DNA from: Sinomonas sp. P10A9 | GTDB taxonomy: Bacteria > Actinomycetota > Actinomycetes > Actinomycetales > Micrococcaceae | Direction: 5' to 3' | Assembly (NCBI RefSeq): GCF_041022165.1 | Contig: NZ_CP163302.1 | Span: forward strand, 4,225,661-4,289,660 | DNA length: 64,000 nt | Shown: piece by piece, positions 38,122-45,823 of the stretch | Layout of the letters: each line of letters begins with the position of its first letter | Position numbering within the stretch: position 1 is the first letter of the stretch | The notes under the pieces: generated by a model | Seen by the model: the letters and a program-made list of their open reading frames with translations, nothing else | Databases searched by the model: none | Told to the model about the DNA's origin: nothing | Position numbers and translations under genes: made by a program

Positions 38122-39554
38122 GCGTCCCCTTGTCCTGTGCCCGCCGCTCCGAAGACTCCTCCGCCAGGCGCCGGAAGCCGCACCGCCACGACCGTTCCCT
38201 CGCCCGGAGCCGATTCGATCGCGAGGGTTCCGCCGATCCCCTCGACGCGCTCGCGCAGCCCACGCAGCCCGTACCCGGTCCCGTCGGGGCGCGGCGCCTC
38301 GGGCAGCGCGGCCGGGTCGAACCCGGCGCCGTCGTCGAACACGTCGAGCATCACCTCGCCGTCGAGGTAGGCCAGGCTCACGACGGCGGTGCGCGCCGCC
38401 GCGTGCGCCCACACGTTCGCGAGGCTCGCCTGGGCAGCCCGCAGGAGCACCTCCTCCGCTGCGGTGGTGAGCGGGCGAGGCTCTCCGTCGAGGTCGAAGC
38501 GGCACTCGAGCCCGTTGCCGCGGGCGGACGACTCGGCGGCAGTGCGGACGCAGAGCCCGCGCAGCGCGTCCGGGAGCCGGCCCCGGGGGTTGAGCGGAGT
38601 CGAAACCCCGGGGCCGGCGTCGCCCCGCTCCCCGGCCGCAGGCGCGAGCGCCGGCGAGGAGAGCCCCCGGACAAACGCCCGCGCCTCCGCGAGGGAGTCG
38701 GCGGCGGTGGCCTGCACGATCCCGAGCCGCTCGCGCGCGGCGGGTGCATCGCCCTCGTCGAGGGCCTTGGCCACAGACCGGCCCATGAGCACGATCGAGG
38801 AGAAGCCCTGCGCGAGCGTGTCGTGGATCTCTCGCGCGAGCCGCTCCCGCTCGGCCAGGACACCTGCGCGGTGCTGGCTCTCGGCGAGTGCCGCCCGGGT
38901 GCGGCGCAGCTCGTCGGCGGCGGCGCGCTGCGCCTCGGCCTCCGTATAGAGCGCGCGGTACGCGAACGAGGTCACGACGGCGAACGCAGCGCCGAACAGC
39001 GGCCCGAGCAGTGTCGCGGGGGCGATGGGGCCGCCTCCGCCGTGCCGCCAGAGGGCCAGGACCACGAGCTCGGCGGTGACGACCACCGCGATGACGCCCC
39101 ACCACCGCGCAAGCAGATGCAGCTGCAGGAAGAAGAGCGCGAACGCAACCCAGGCGAATTCGGCGCTGGACGCCACGAGCACGAGCCACAGCCCGCAGAC
39201 CACCCCGAGCCACGGCAGCACGTACCGCGCGGGATCGAAGGTCGCCCCCTGGGCGTGCCGCTTCTCGGCCACGGTCCCCGCGAGGTAGACGGCCGCGAGG
39301 AGCGCCGCGGCGGGAAGCACGACGCCGAGAGGTGCTGGCGCGCGCATGGCACCGTCCGTCGTCGTGCCCGCCAGCGACGGGGAGGGAAGCACGGATCGGA
39401 CCGTCCCCACCAGGAGGAGGGCCGCGAAGCCTACGTGAAGGGCGACGCGCAACCAGCGCAGGACCTGCTCGGTGCTCGTCGTCGTGGCGTCCACAGCGTT
39501 CGCGGCCATGTCCCCGGACTCTGGCACCGCGCTGCCTGCGGTGGCGTCAGGCAC
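38118..39554 (-). CDS. Sensor histidine kinase (NarX-like, second system)
   Basis: A protein of about 478 residues. Five or six membrane helices (residues about 35-200) are followed by a short coiled region and the HisKA_3 site H244 in REIHDTLAQGF. The HATPase domain ends with GYGLRGLRERV and GEGTVVAVRLP. Start GTG 39554 overlaps the end of the GT87-like gene by 8 nt; ATG 39509 is an alternative. Forms a pair with the following regulator. Confidence 0.88.
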   Translation of the reverse strand: MPDATAGSAVPESGDMAANAVDATTTSTEQVLRWLRVALHVGFAALLLVGTVRSVLPSPSLAGTTTDGAMRAPAPLGVVLPAAALLAAVYLAGTVAEKRHAQGATFDPARYVLPWLGVVCGLWLVLVASSAEFAWVAFALFFLQLHLLARWWGVIAVVVTAELVVLALWRHGGGGPIAPATLLGPLFGAAFAVVTSFAYRALYTEAEAQRAAADELRRTRAALAESQHRAGVLAERERLAREIHDTLAQGFSSIVLMGRSVAKALDEGDAPAARERLGIVQATAADSLAEARAFVRGLSSPALAPAAGERGDAGPGVSTPLNPRGRLPDALRGLCVRTAAESSARGNGLECRFDLDGEPRPLTTAAEEVLLRAAQASLANVWAHAAARTAVVSLAYLDGEVMLDVFDDGAGFDPAALPEAPRPDGTGYGLRGLRERVEGIGGTLAIESAPGEGTVVAVRLPAPGGGVFGAAGTGQGDA

Positions 39555-41010
39555 GGCCCGCCCGCAGTCCGGCACTGACCTTCCGGCGGAGATCGGCCCA
39601 CGTGAGCGCATCCGGCGCGCCGTCGAACGCGCCGCCCTGCGGATCGTCCTGCCGGGAGAGGCGGATCGGGTCACCGGAGGGCTCGTAGATGTCCATGAGC
39701 ACGCGCGCACACAGGTAGCCGACCGCGATCATGTGCAGGAGGATCGCGCCCACGTAGTAGGGCGAATCGATGTTGTTCGTCGACGGACCCCCGCTCGTCG
39801 TGGCCCCCAGGTACATCCACACCGCCCACCAGTGCAGCGCCTCGGCGAGCATCCAGAGGAGGAAGTCCCGCCAGCGCGGCCGCGCGAGGGCCAGGAGCGG
39901 GATGAGCCAGAGGACATACTGCGGCGAGTAGACCTTGTTGGTGAGGATGAACGCGGCGACGATGAGGAACGTCAGCTGGGCCAACCGCGGCCGCCGCGGC
40001 GCGTGCAGGGCCACGAACGCGATCGCGAGGCACGCGAGGCTGAAGGACACGGTCGCGATGACGTTGACGGCAGGCGTCTCGAGCGGTGCGCCGTAGCGGA
40101 TGCGTTCCACGACGAGGTTCCACGCGAAGTAGATGGACGAGAATCCGGCGGTGCGGTCGCGGGCGAAGTCGAAGAAGTACACCCAGCCACGCGGGTCGAG
40201 GAGCATCGCCGGGAGGTTCGCGGCGAGCCACGTCACCCCTGCGGCCGCGGCCGTGAGCCACAGCGGCCTGTACCGTCCGGTGCGCACTGCGAGCAGCACG
40301 ATGGCCCCGAGCACGAGCACCGGGTACAGCTTCGTGGCCGCGCCGAGGCCGATGAGCACGCCCGCCCACACGGGCTGGTTCCGGGCGAACAGGTACATGC
40401 CCACCGCGAGCAGCGCCACCGACCACAGGTCCCAGTTGATGAACCCTGCCAGGATGGCGCCGGGGGCAATGGCGAGCATGGCCGCGTCCCACGGGCGCCG
40501 CCGGTTGGAGCGCGCGGTCGCGACCACCGCCACGATCCACATGACCGCGAGGAGCACGGCGTTGACGTCGAAGTATCCCGTGGCGCGCGCCTCGGTGGTC
40601 CCGGTCCCGGGCACGACCAGCGCAGTGAGGCCCGCGATGAGGCTCGTGAGCACTGGGTACTCGAAGGGCGCGCCCTGGCCCAGGAGCGGCAGGATGCCGT
40701 CGGCGAAGCCCCGCTCCTTGAACAGGACGGGCAGGTCCGAGTAGCAGGCCGCATAGAAATGCTGTGGCGTCGTCCAGCCGTTGACGCGGCAGTAGCCCTT
40801 GATCACGACGCCGAGCACGGCAGCCAGGGCGGTGAGGATCACGAGCACGCGCTCGGGCGTCCAGAATCCACTGCGGACTATGCCGGGGGCCGCGTGGTCG
40901 CCGAGGGGCCCTCCGATAGCCTCGGAAAGCGTGTGCAGGAGGGGGTCATTGCGGGTCGGCGAGATGACCGCCTGCCGTGCATCGGGCTTCTCGTCGGGGC
41001 TCGGCTGCAT
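39547..41010 (-). CDS. GT87/DUF2029-like integral membrane glycosyltransferase
   Basis: A 487-residue protein with about ten to twelve helices. The first extracellular loop (after helix 1, CRVNGWTTPQHFYAACYSDLPVLFKERG) and FEYPVL, then INWDLWSVALL and KLYPVLVLGAI, are typical of actinobacterial DUF2029/GT87 proteins, polyprenyl-phosphate-mannose-dependent transferases. A loop Asp acts as catalytic base in this fold. It is coupled to the two-component genes, an arrangement whose purpose is unclear. Confidence 0.78.
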   Translation of the reverse strand: MQPSPDEKPDARQAVISPTRNDPLLHTLSEAIGGPLGDHAAPGIVRSGFWTPERVLVILTALAAVLGVVIKGYCRVNGWTTPQHFYAACYSDLPVLFKERGFADGILPLLGQGAPFEYPVLTSLIAGLTALVVPGTGTTEARATGYFDVNAVLLAVMWIVAVVATARSNRRRPWDAAMLAIAPGAILAGFINWDLWSVALLAVGMYLFARNQPVWAGVLIGLGAATKLYPVLVLGAIVLLAVRTGRYRPLWLTAAAAGVTWLAANLPAMLLDPRGWVYFFDFARDRTAGFSSIYFAWNLVVERIRYGAPLETPAVNVIATVSFSLACLAIAFVALHAPRRPRLAQLTFLIVAAFILTNKVYSPQYVLWLIPLLALARPRWRDFLLWMLAEALHWWAVWMYLGATTSGGPSTNNIDSPYYVGAILLHMIAVGYLCARVLMDIYEPSGDPIRLSRQDDPQGGAFDGAPDALTWADLRRKVSAGLRAGRA

Positions 41011-41129
41011 GCGTCGAGCCTACCGCCCGACGTCGCGGGCCCCCTCCAGCTTTCGACGTCCACGGTCCGGCAGGCCGCCCCACAGGAGGACGGCCCGCCG
41101 GATGACCCGCGGCATCGGGAGGCCGGAGG

Positions 41130-41978
41130 TCAGGGAGTGACGCCGAACCCCGCGAGCCAGGTCTGGGAGCTCGGGATGTCCACGCGCTGGTAGCCATCGG
41201 TACCCCGGCAGTTCGCGGTGCGTCCGAAACTCGTCACGCCGACGATCACCCCGTCGAGGAAGACCGGCCCCCCGGAGTCTCCGAAGCAGGTCCCGCCGGT
41301 GTCCTGTGGGGTATTGACGTTGGCGTGGGTCTGGAAGACCTGGGTGTCGAGCTTCTGGAACCGCATGTCCACGGAGCGGCGGATGAGGGGGTAGCTCATG
41401 GGTGCCGGCTTCTGCGGTCCGGAGTCCGGCTTGCGCACCTCCGTCCCGTAGCCCACAGCCGTCACGACCGTCTGGGCCAGGTCACCGGGACGGATCGCAT
41501 CGAGCGTCCCCGCCGCGGCGATCGGGTAGGTGGGCCTGTCAGTCACCGGGCTGTCGAGCACGACGACGCCGAGATCGTTCCAGTTCCGCAGGTCGGTGAA
41601 GCCGGAGTAGTCCGGATGGGCCTGCGCGGTGCCGGTGATCCTGCCCGCGAGATCAGTCGCCGTGTAGCCCGCACTCGGGTGCGCGGCCGTGGGGAGCCCG
41701 GACGGCGGCGCCTCGGCGACCACAGGCCTGAAGTCCACGAGGACCTTGCCCACCGTGTCCGAGGTGCAGTGGGCGGCGGTGAGGAGCACGGTGGGCGAAA
41801 CGAGCGCCGCCGAGCAGCGGAAACGCCCGTCGGGTGAGTAGAACGCAATCATCGCGACCCCCGGGTGGGCGTCACCATCGGCGGTGCCGCCGGTGCTCGC
41901 CTGGGCGGGGGCCGCGATGAAGGCCAGACTGCAGACTGTCGTGAGAGCCGCGAGGATGGCGGCCAGTTTCGTGCGCAT
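41130..41978 (-). CDS. Secreted trypsin-like (S1) serine protease
   Basis: A 282-residue exported protease with a Sec signal (residues 1-27, ending AQA). The triad is H70 (LTAAHC), D135 (NWNDLGVVVLD) and S235 (CFGDSGGPV), with the His-adjacent C71 and C231 near the Ser available for disulfides. Start ATG 41978 has GGAAGGAG 6 nt upstream; an upstream in-frame ATG at 42029 would spoil the signal peptide. It follows a group of possible small genes on the same strand. Confidence 0.9.
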   Translation of the reverse strand: MRTKLAAILAALTTVCSLAFIAAPAQASTGGTADGDAHPGVAMIAFYSPDGRFRCSAALVSPTVLLTAAHCTSDTVGKVLVDFRPVVAEAPPSGLPTAAHPSAGYTATDLAGRITGTAQAHPDYSGFTDLRNWNDLGVVVLDSPVTDRPTYPIAAAGTLDAIRPGDLAQTVVTAVGYGTEVRKPDSGPQKPAPMSYPLIRRSVDMRFQKLDTQVFQTHANVNTPQDTGGTCFGDSGGPVFLDGVIVGVTSFGRTANCRGTDGYQRVDIPSSQTWLAGFGVTP

Positions 41979-42084
41979 CGATTCTCCTTCCGGTGCACGG
42001 GTGCAGTGCACGTGAAGGAGATTCTTCACGAATTGTCCTTGTCTGGGAAGAGGCTGCGCATTCTCTGAACAGAGACTGACAGCT

Positions 42085-42207
42085 TCAGAGGATCGGCCGG
42101 GACAGTCCGAGCTCGCGCTCCACGGTGTCCCGGTGCGCGTCGATGCGCACGCTGTCGATGCGGGCTGAGCCGATCGCGGACAGGACGCGACGGATGCGGC
42201 GGCCCAT
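42085..42207 (-). CDS. Possible 40-residue basic protein
   Basis: A short frame starting at ATG 42207 with a very good ribosome site (GGAGGTGA, about 5 nt spacing). The product begins MGRRIRRVLSAIGSARI and is Arg-rich in its first half, with an amphipathic helical look. An in-frame ATG at 42339 with GGAGAT upstream would give 84 residues. No family recognised. It could be a small regulator or peptide. Confidence 0.45.
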   Translation of the reverse strand: MGRRIRRVLSAIGSARIDSVRIDAHRDTVERELGLSRPIL

Positions 42208-42422
42208 GGTGGTCACCTCCTCGGAGGGTCTCGGACGTGCGGTGCCGGATCCGGCGGACGACGGCGTGTTGGCCGCCTGAGTGTTGGCGGCCGGCTGTGG
42301 CTGGGTGTTGGGCAAATGCAGGGTCTGACGCGAGGACATGGTGATCTCCGTGCGGAGGACAGCGCAGGATGGCGCGGCCGGGGAGTGGACCGATCGACGA
42401 GCCGATCAGAGGACAAGCGCCA

Positions 42423-42533
42423 TCAGGGAATGAGCGGCGCGGAATTCGCACATCCGATCAACTCAAAGGCACGCTGAAATAGCCCGAGCGAATTGATCGG
42501 GGCAAAATGACCCAGGAAATACCAGAAATCCAT
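42423..42533 (-). CDS. Candidate 36-residue hydrophobic peptide
   Basis: The frame from ATG 42533 encodes a peptide beginning MDFWYFLGHFAPINSLG, aromatic-rich, with one Cys near residue 28 and a C-terminal ...SAPLIP. There is no clear ribosome site. Codon use is mixed and unlike the neighbouring genes, so it may be chance. Confidence 0.22.
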   Translation of the reverse strand: MDFWYFLGHFAPINSLGLFQRAFELIGCANSAPLIP

Positions 42534-42747
42534 GGGACGTGCCGCCAGCACGAGGAGCAGCATCAAGGCACTGCCTTGGTGGGCGCTGCCTCAGTAGGCG
42601 GGGAAGAGGAGGGCGGCTCAGCAGGCGGGCTTCACAACGCTCTGCGTGCGAGGCCCGTACCCTAGGCGCGAGGCGAACAGGCCACAAGAGTCGGCGGTCA
42701 GGCCGCGCAGGTGATGTGGCGTCGCAGGAGATTCGCTGCCGTGAGGG

Positions 42748-42843
42748 TCAGGCGCCCGTGGCGCCAAAGACCGGAACGAGGCCGCGTCGACCGCACTCAA
42801 AGATATCGGTCCAACCCTGCTTGAGGACTCCGGTCATCGTCAT
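42748..42843 (-). CDS. Candidate 31-residue peptide with strong ribosome site
   Basis: ATG 42843 is preceded by GAAGGAGG at 8 nt spacing. The peptide starts MTMTGVLKQGWTDIFECG and ends FGATGA, with one Cys. It overlaps, in another frame, a possible 51-residue frame (42797-42952); at most one is likely real. Confidence 0.35.
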   Translation of the reverse strand: MTMTGVLKQGWTDIFECGRRGLVPVFGATGA

Positions 42844-42952
42844 CGGTCCAGCCTCCTTCGCTGTCGTTCGGTCTTGGTGCTTGAGCCGGCTGATCGGTGA
42901 TCGACTCGATAATCGGATCGGTAATCGGGCCCGTAATCAACTCGGCAATCAC
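42797..42952 (-). CDS. Candidate 51-residue acidic protein (alternative frame)
   Basis: From GTG 42952 this frame encodes a product whose first 20 residues come from 12-bp DNA repeats (units like PITDPIIE) and whose second half contains a WTDDDD acidic run. An in-frame stop lies just upstream, and the ribosome site is poor. It competes with the 42748-42843 frame. Confidence 0.25.
   Translation of the reverse strand: MIAELITGPITDPIIESITDQPAQAPRPNDSEGGWTDDDDRSPQAGLDRYL
42893..42952. repeat. Five diverged 12-bp tandem repeats
   Basis: Units ATCGGTGATCGA, CTCGATAATCGG, ATCGGTAATCGG, GCCCGTAATCAA and CTCGGCAATCAC follow one another exactly, with approximate consensus NTCGGTAATCGG. They could be protein-binding iterons or a coding repeat. 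Confidence 0.6.
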
Positions 42953-42999
42953 AGGCCGTCAGCTCATAACAAAAGGTAGACCACTCTCTGGATAAACCG

Positions 43000-43034
43000 C
43001 AAGAGAATGCAGAGAAATTCTCTGGAGATTCTTG
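43000..43034. promoter_or_regulatory. Nested dyad, possible operator
   Basis: CAGAGAA-A-TTCTCTG (43010-43024) is a perfect palindrome. Outer arms CAAGA (43000-43004) and TCTTG (43030-43034) are also complementary, each 5 nt away. Such symmetric spacing suggests a dimer or tetramer binding site upstream of the small minus-strand frames. Confidence 0.45.
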
Positions 43035-43101
43035 GCGGACGGCCGCGGGAACTCGCTGCTGTGCGCCGATTGAGCTCAGATTAGCCCCGGGAGGACCAGC
43101 C

Positions 43102-43701
43102 CTACAGTCCCCAGGCCTCGATCGCGGGCGTCTTCTTGTCCCACCCGAGCCGGCAGGCCTCGGCTGTCCCGAGGATGAAGTGCCGGCCCGAGGCCGCTGG
43201 CAGGCCGAGCCAGCGTGCGGCGAGGATCCGGCAGAAGTGCCCGTGCGCCACGACGAGGGCGTGCTCGACTCCCGCAGTCCGCACCCGCGCAACGATCCGG
43301 TCTGCCCGCTCCCCGACGTGTTCGAGCGTCTCGCCGTGGGGCACCCCGTCATTCCAGATGAGGTAGTCCGGGTTTTCCTTACGGATGTCGGCAGAGCGCA
43401 CCCCCTCGTAGTCGCCGTAGTCCCACTCGACCGCGTTCGGCTCGGGCTGCGCGTCGGGGAAGCCCGCAAGCTCCGCGGTGCGCCGGGCACGCTGCAGGGG
43501 CGAGGTGAGCACGAGACCGAACTCCACGCCGTCGAACGTCTTCCGGGCCGAGCGCGCCTGCTCCTCGCCCTCCGCAGTGAGCGGAAGATCCGTGAGCCCC
43601 GTGTACTGGCCGCTCCTGGACCACTCCGTCTCACCGTGGCGCAGGAGCCACAGCCTCGTGAGCCCGAAGTCCTCCATGCCGGGAAGCCCCATGCCGTCCA
43701 T
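43102..43701 (-). CDS. Histidine phosphatase family protein
   Basis: A 199-residue phosphoglycerate-mutase-like enzyme. The catalytic motif is LLRHGETEW (H22 is the phospho-acceptor), with the second His in VVAHGHF and Arg in SPLQRARRTAEL. Its ATG overlaps the stop of the cca gene (43699-43703), so the two are coupled. Small-molecule phosphatase; substrate unknown. Confidence 0.88.
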   Translation of the reverse strand: MDGMGLPGMEDFGLTRLWLLRHGETEWSRSGQYTGLTDLPLTAEGEEQARSARKTFDGVEFGLVLTSPLQRARRTAELAGFPDAQPEPNAVEWDYGDYEGVRSADIRKENPDYLIWNDGVPHGETLEHVGERADRIVARVRTAGVEHALVVAHGHFCRILAARWLGLPAASGRHFILGTAEACRLGWDKKTPAIEAWGL

Positions 43702-45173
43702 CACGCGTTCTCGCTCTCGTCGGTCCGATCGGTGCACACGGCAGATTCAGGCTGCGCTGCCCACCATTCAAGCAGCCGTTCCCGCGCCTCGTCCTCGGAC
43801 ACGGGCCCATTGTCCATCCGCTCGTTGAGGAGGAACTTGTACGCGCGGCCCACCACGGGGCCCGGGCGAACTCCCAGAATCGCCATGATCTGCTCGCCGT
43901 CGAGGTCCGGGCGGATGGCCGCGAGCTCCTCCTGCGAGGCGAGCTCGGCGATGCGGTGCTCAAGGTCGTCGTAGGCGAACGAGAGCCGGTCGGCCTTGCG
44001 CTGGTTCCGCGTCGTGACGTCCGAGCGCGTGAGCCGGTGCAGCCGTTCCAGGAGCGGACCCGCGTCCGTCACGTAGCGCCGCACTGCCGAGTCCGTCCAC
44101 CCCGCATCGCCGTACCCGTAGAAGCGCATGTGGAGCTCGACGAGGCGGGCGACCGCCTTGATGGTGTCGTTGTCGAAGCGGAGCGCCTTCATGCGCTTCT
44201 TCACGAGCTTCGCCCCGACGGCGTCGTGGTGGCGGAAACTGACCCCGCCGCCAGGTTCGAATCGACGCGTTGCCGGCTTGCCGACGTCGTGCATGAGCGC
44301 GGCGAACCGCAGTACGAAGTCCGGTCCCGGCACCGGGCCCTCCGGACCGGTCTCGAGGCTGGCTGCCTGCTCGAGGACCTGGAGCGAGTGCTGGTAGACG
44401 TCCTTGTGCCGGTGGTGCTCATCGGCCTCGAGGCGCAGCGCCGGGACCTCGGGGAGCACGCGGTCCGCGAGGCCGGTCTCCACGAGCAGGTCGATTCCGG
44501 CGCGCGGAGCCGCTCCCTTGATGAGCTTCACGAGTTCGTCACGGACGCGCTCGGCGGAGATGATCTCGATCCGCTCCGCCATGTCCGTCATGGCCGCCCT
44601 GACTTCGGGCGCGACGCCGACGCCCAGCTGAGACGCGAACCTCGCCGCCCGCATCATCCGCAACGGATCGTCGGAAAAGGACAGTTCGGGGGTTCCGGGC
44701 GTGCGGAGGATCCCCGCGTGGAGGTCCGTCAGCCCGCCGAACGGATCGACGAGCTCAAGGGACGGCAGCCGGAGGGCCATCGCATTCATGCTGAAGTCGC
44801 GGCGCTCGAGGTCCGCCACGAGGTCCTTGCCGAACGCGACGGCAGGCTTGCGCGACTCGGGGTCATAGGCGTCGGCGCGGTACGTCGTGATCTCAATCTG
44901 GTGCCGGCCCTTGCGCAGGCCGATCGTGCCGTACTCCCGGCCGATGTCCCAGTGCGCATCCGCCCAGCCTTTGATGACGGCCAGCGTCTGGTCGGGCCCG
45001 GCGGACGTGGTGAAGTCCAGATCCGGCGAGGTGCGCCCGAGGAAGATGTCCCGCACGGGTCCGCCCACGAGGGAGAGCTCGAATCCCGCGTCCACGAATC
45101 GCTGCCCCACCTCTAGGACCACGGGGTCCACTGCGAACTGGGGGTCCTGCACTGCCGTCTCATCTGTTGCCAT
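43701..45173 (-). CDS. cca: CCA tRNA nucleotidyltransferase
   Basis: A 490-residue enzyme that adds or repairs the 3'-CCA end of tRNA. The nucleotidyltransferase head has LVGGPVRDIFLGR and the metal motif LDFTTS (DxD-like), the RRDFSMNAMAL motif recognises nucleotide, and DDPLRMMRAARFASQLG follows. An HD domain (near 250-370, LMHDVGKP) is fused, as in actinobacterial members (called pcnA in Mycobacterium). It is divergent from the NUDIX gene, as in other actinobacteria. Confidence 0.93.
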   Translation of the reverse strand: MATDETAVQDPQFAVDPVVLEVGQRFVDAGFELSLVGGPVRDIFLGRTSPDLDFTTSAGPDQTLAVIKGWADAHWDIGREYGTIGLRKGRHQIEITTYRADAYDPESRKPAVAFGKDLVADLERRDFSMNAMALRLPSLELVDPFGGLTDLHAGILRTPGTPELSFSDDPLRMMRAARFASQLGVGVAPEVRAAMTDMAERIEIISAERVRDELVKLIKGAAPRAGIDLLVETGLADRVLPEVPALRLEADEHHRHKDVYQHSLQVLEQAASLETGPEGPVPGPDFVLRFAALMHDVGKPATRRFEPGGGVSFRHHDAVGAKLVKKRMKALRFDNDTIKAVARLVELHMRFYGYGDAGWTDSAVRRYVTDAGPLLERLHRLTRSDVTTRNQRKADRLSFAYDDLEHRIAELASQEELAAIRPDLDGEQIMAILGVRPGPVVGRAYKFLLNERMDNGPVSEDEARERLLEWWAAQPESAVCTDRTDESENA

Positions 45174-45261
45174 AGTCCTTTAAGCTTGGCAGATCCCGGC
45201 GCGGGCGCCTTCCACGCCCCGATGCAGTCCGGGGTTGGGCTCTTTCGTTAGAGTGGACTGC

Positions 45262-45816
45262 ATGGTCATCCCGTTGCCGAGCGATCCTCAGAGGAGGAAG
45301 AGTGCGCCCCTGCCGTCGGCTGTCGGGCCGCACATCGCCCCGGCCGGCCAGGCCTACCCGTCGTCGCTGCCGACCGTAGAAGAGGTCTCGGCGGGCGGCG
45401 TCGTCGTCGACACTACCGATCCGAACCTGCCCGTCGCGATCATCGCCCGCATCAACCGCGGCGGCCGCCTCGAGTGGTGCCTGCCCAAGGGCCACCCCGA
45501 GGGCCGCGAGTCGAACGAGCTCGCCGCGATCCGCGAAATCGGCGAGGAGACGGGCATCATGGGTAACATCCTCGCCCCGCTCGGCAGCATCGACTACTGG
45601 TTCACGGTCACGGGCCACCGCGTCCACAAGACGGTGCACCACTACCTCCTGCGAGCCGTGGGCGGGAACCTGACCATCGAGAACGATCCGGACCACGAGG
45701 CGGTGGACGTCGCGTGGGTCCCGATCTCGGAGCTCGCGCGGCGCCTGTCCTTCCCGAACGAGCGCCGCATCGCGGATCTGGCCCGCGAGGTGCTGCCCGA
45801 GCACCTCCTCTCGTGA
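45262..45816 (+). CDS. NUDIX hydrolase (MutT4-like)
   Basis: A 184-residue NUDIX protein. The Nudix box runs from GHPEGRESNEL to AAIREIGEETGI, matching Gx5Ex7REUxEExGU. No ribosome site precedes ATG 45262, and a TAGAGT hexamer ends 7 nt upstream of it, so the message is probably leaderless. The position next to cca and murJ matches mutT4 of Mycobacterium. It likely hydrolyses a nucleotide or nucleoside diphosphate derivative. Confidence 0.9.
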   Translation: MVIPLPSDPQRRKSAPLPSAVGPHIAPAGQAYPSSLPTVEEVSAGGVVVDTTDPNLPVAIIARINRGGRLEWCLPKGHPEGRESNELAAIREIGEETGIMGNILAPLGSIDYWFTVTGHRVHKTVHHYLLRAVGGNLTIENDPDHEAVDVAWVPISELARRLSFPNERRIADLAREVLPEHLLS

Positions 45817-45823
45817 GGTAGCC

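Larger units (their letters stand above)
42208..43101. other. Poorly coding stretch with small-ORF candidates and regulatory repeats
   Basis: About 0.9 kb between the protease and the phosphatase gene. It is less GC-rich than its surroundings, especially 42.9-43.03 kb. No standard gene is present. It holds three small minus-strand frames (42423-42533, 42748-42843, 42797-42952), 12-bp repeats (42893-42952) and a spaced dyad (43000-43034). Confidence 0.5.

Noticed and set aside
42748-42843. Reading the 31-residue frame as a lasso or AgrD-type precursor
   Set aside because: No cyclase, peptidase or AgrB-like gene is nearby, and the leader/core pattern is not convincing.
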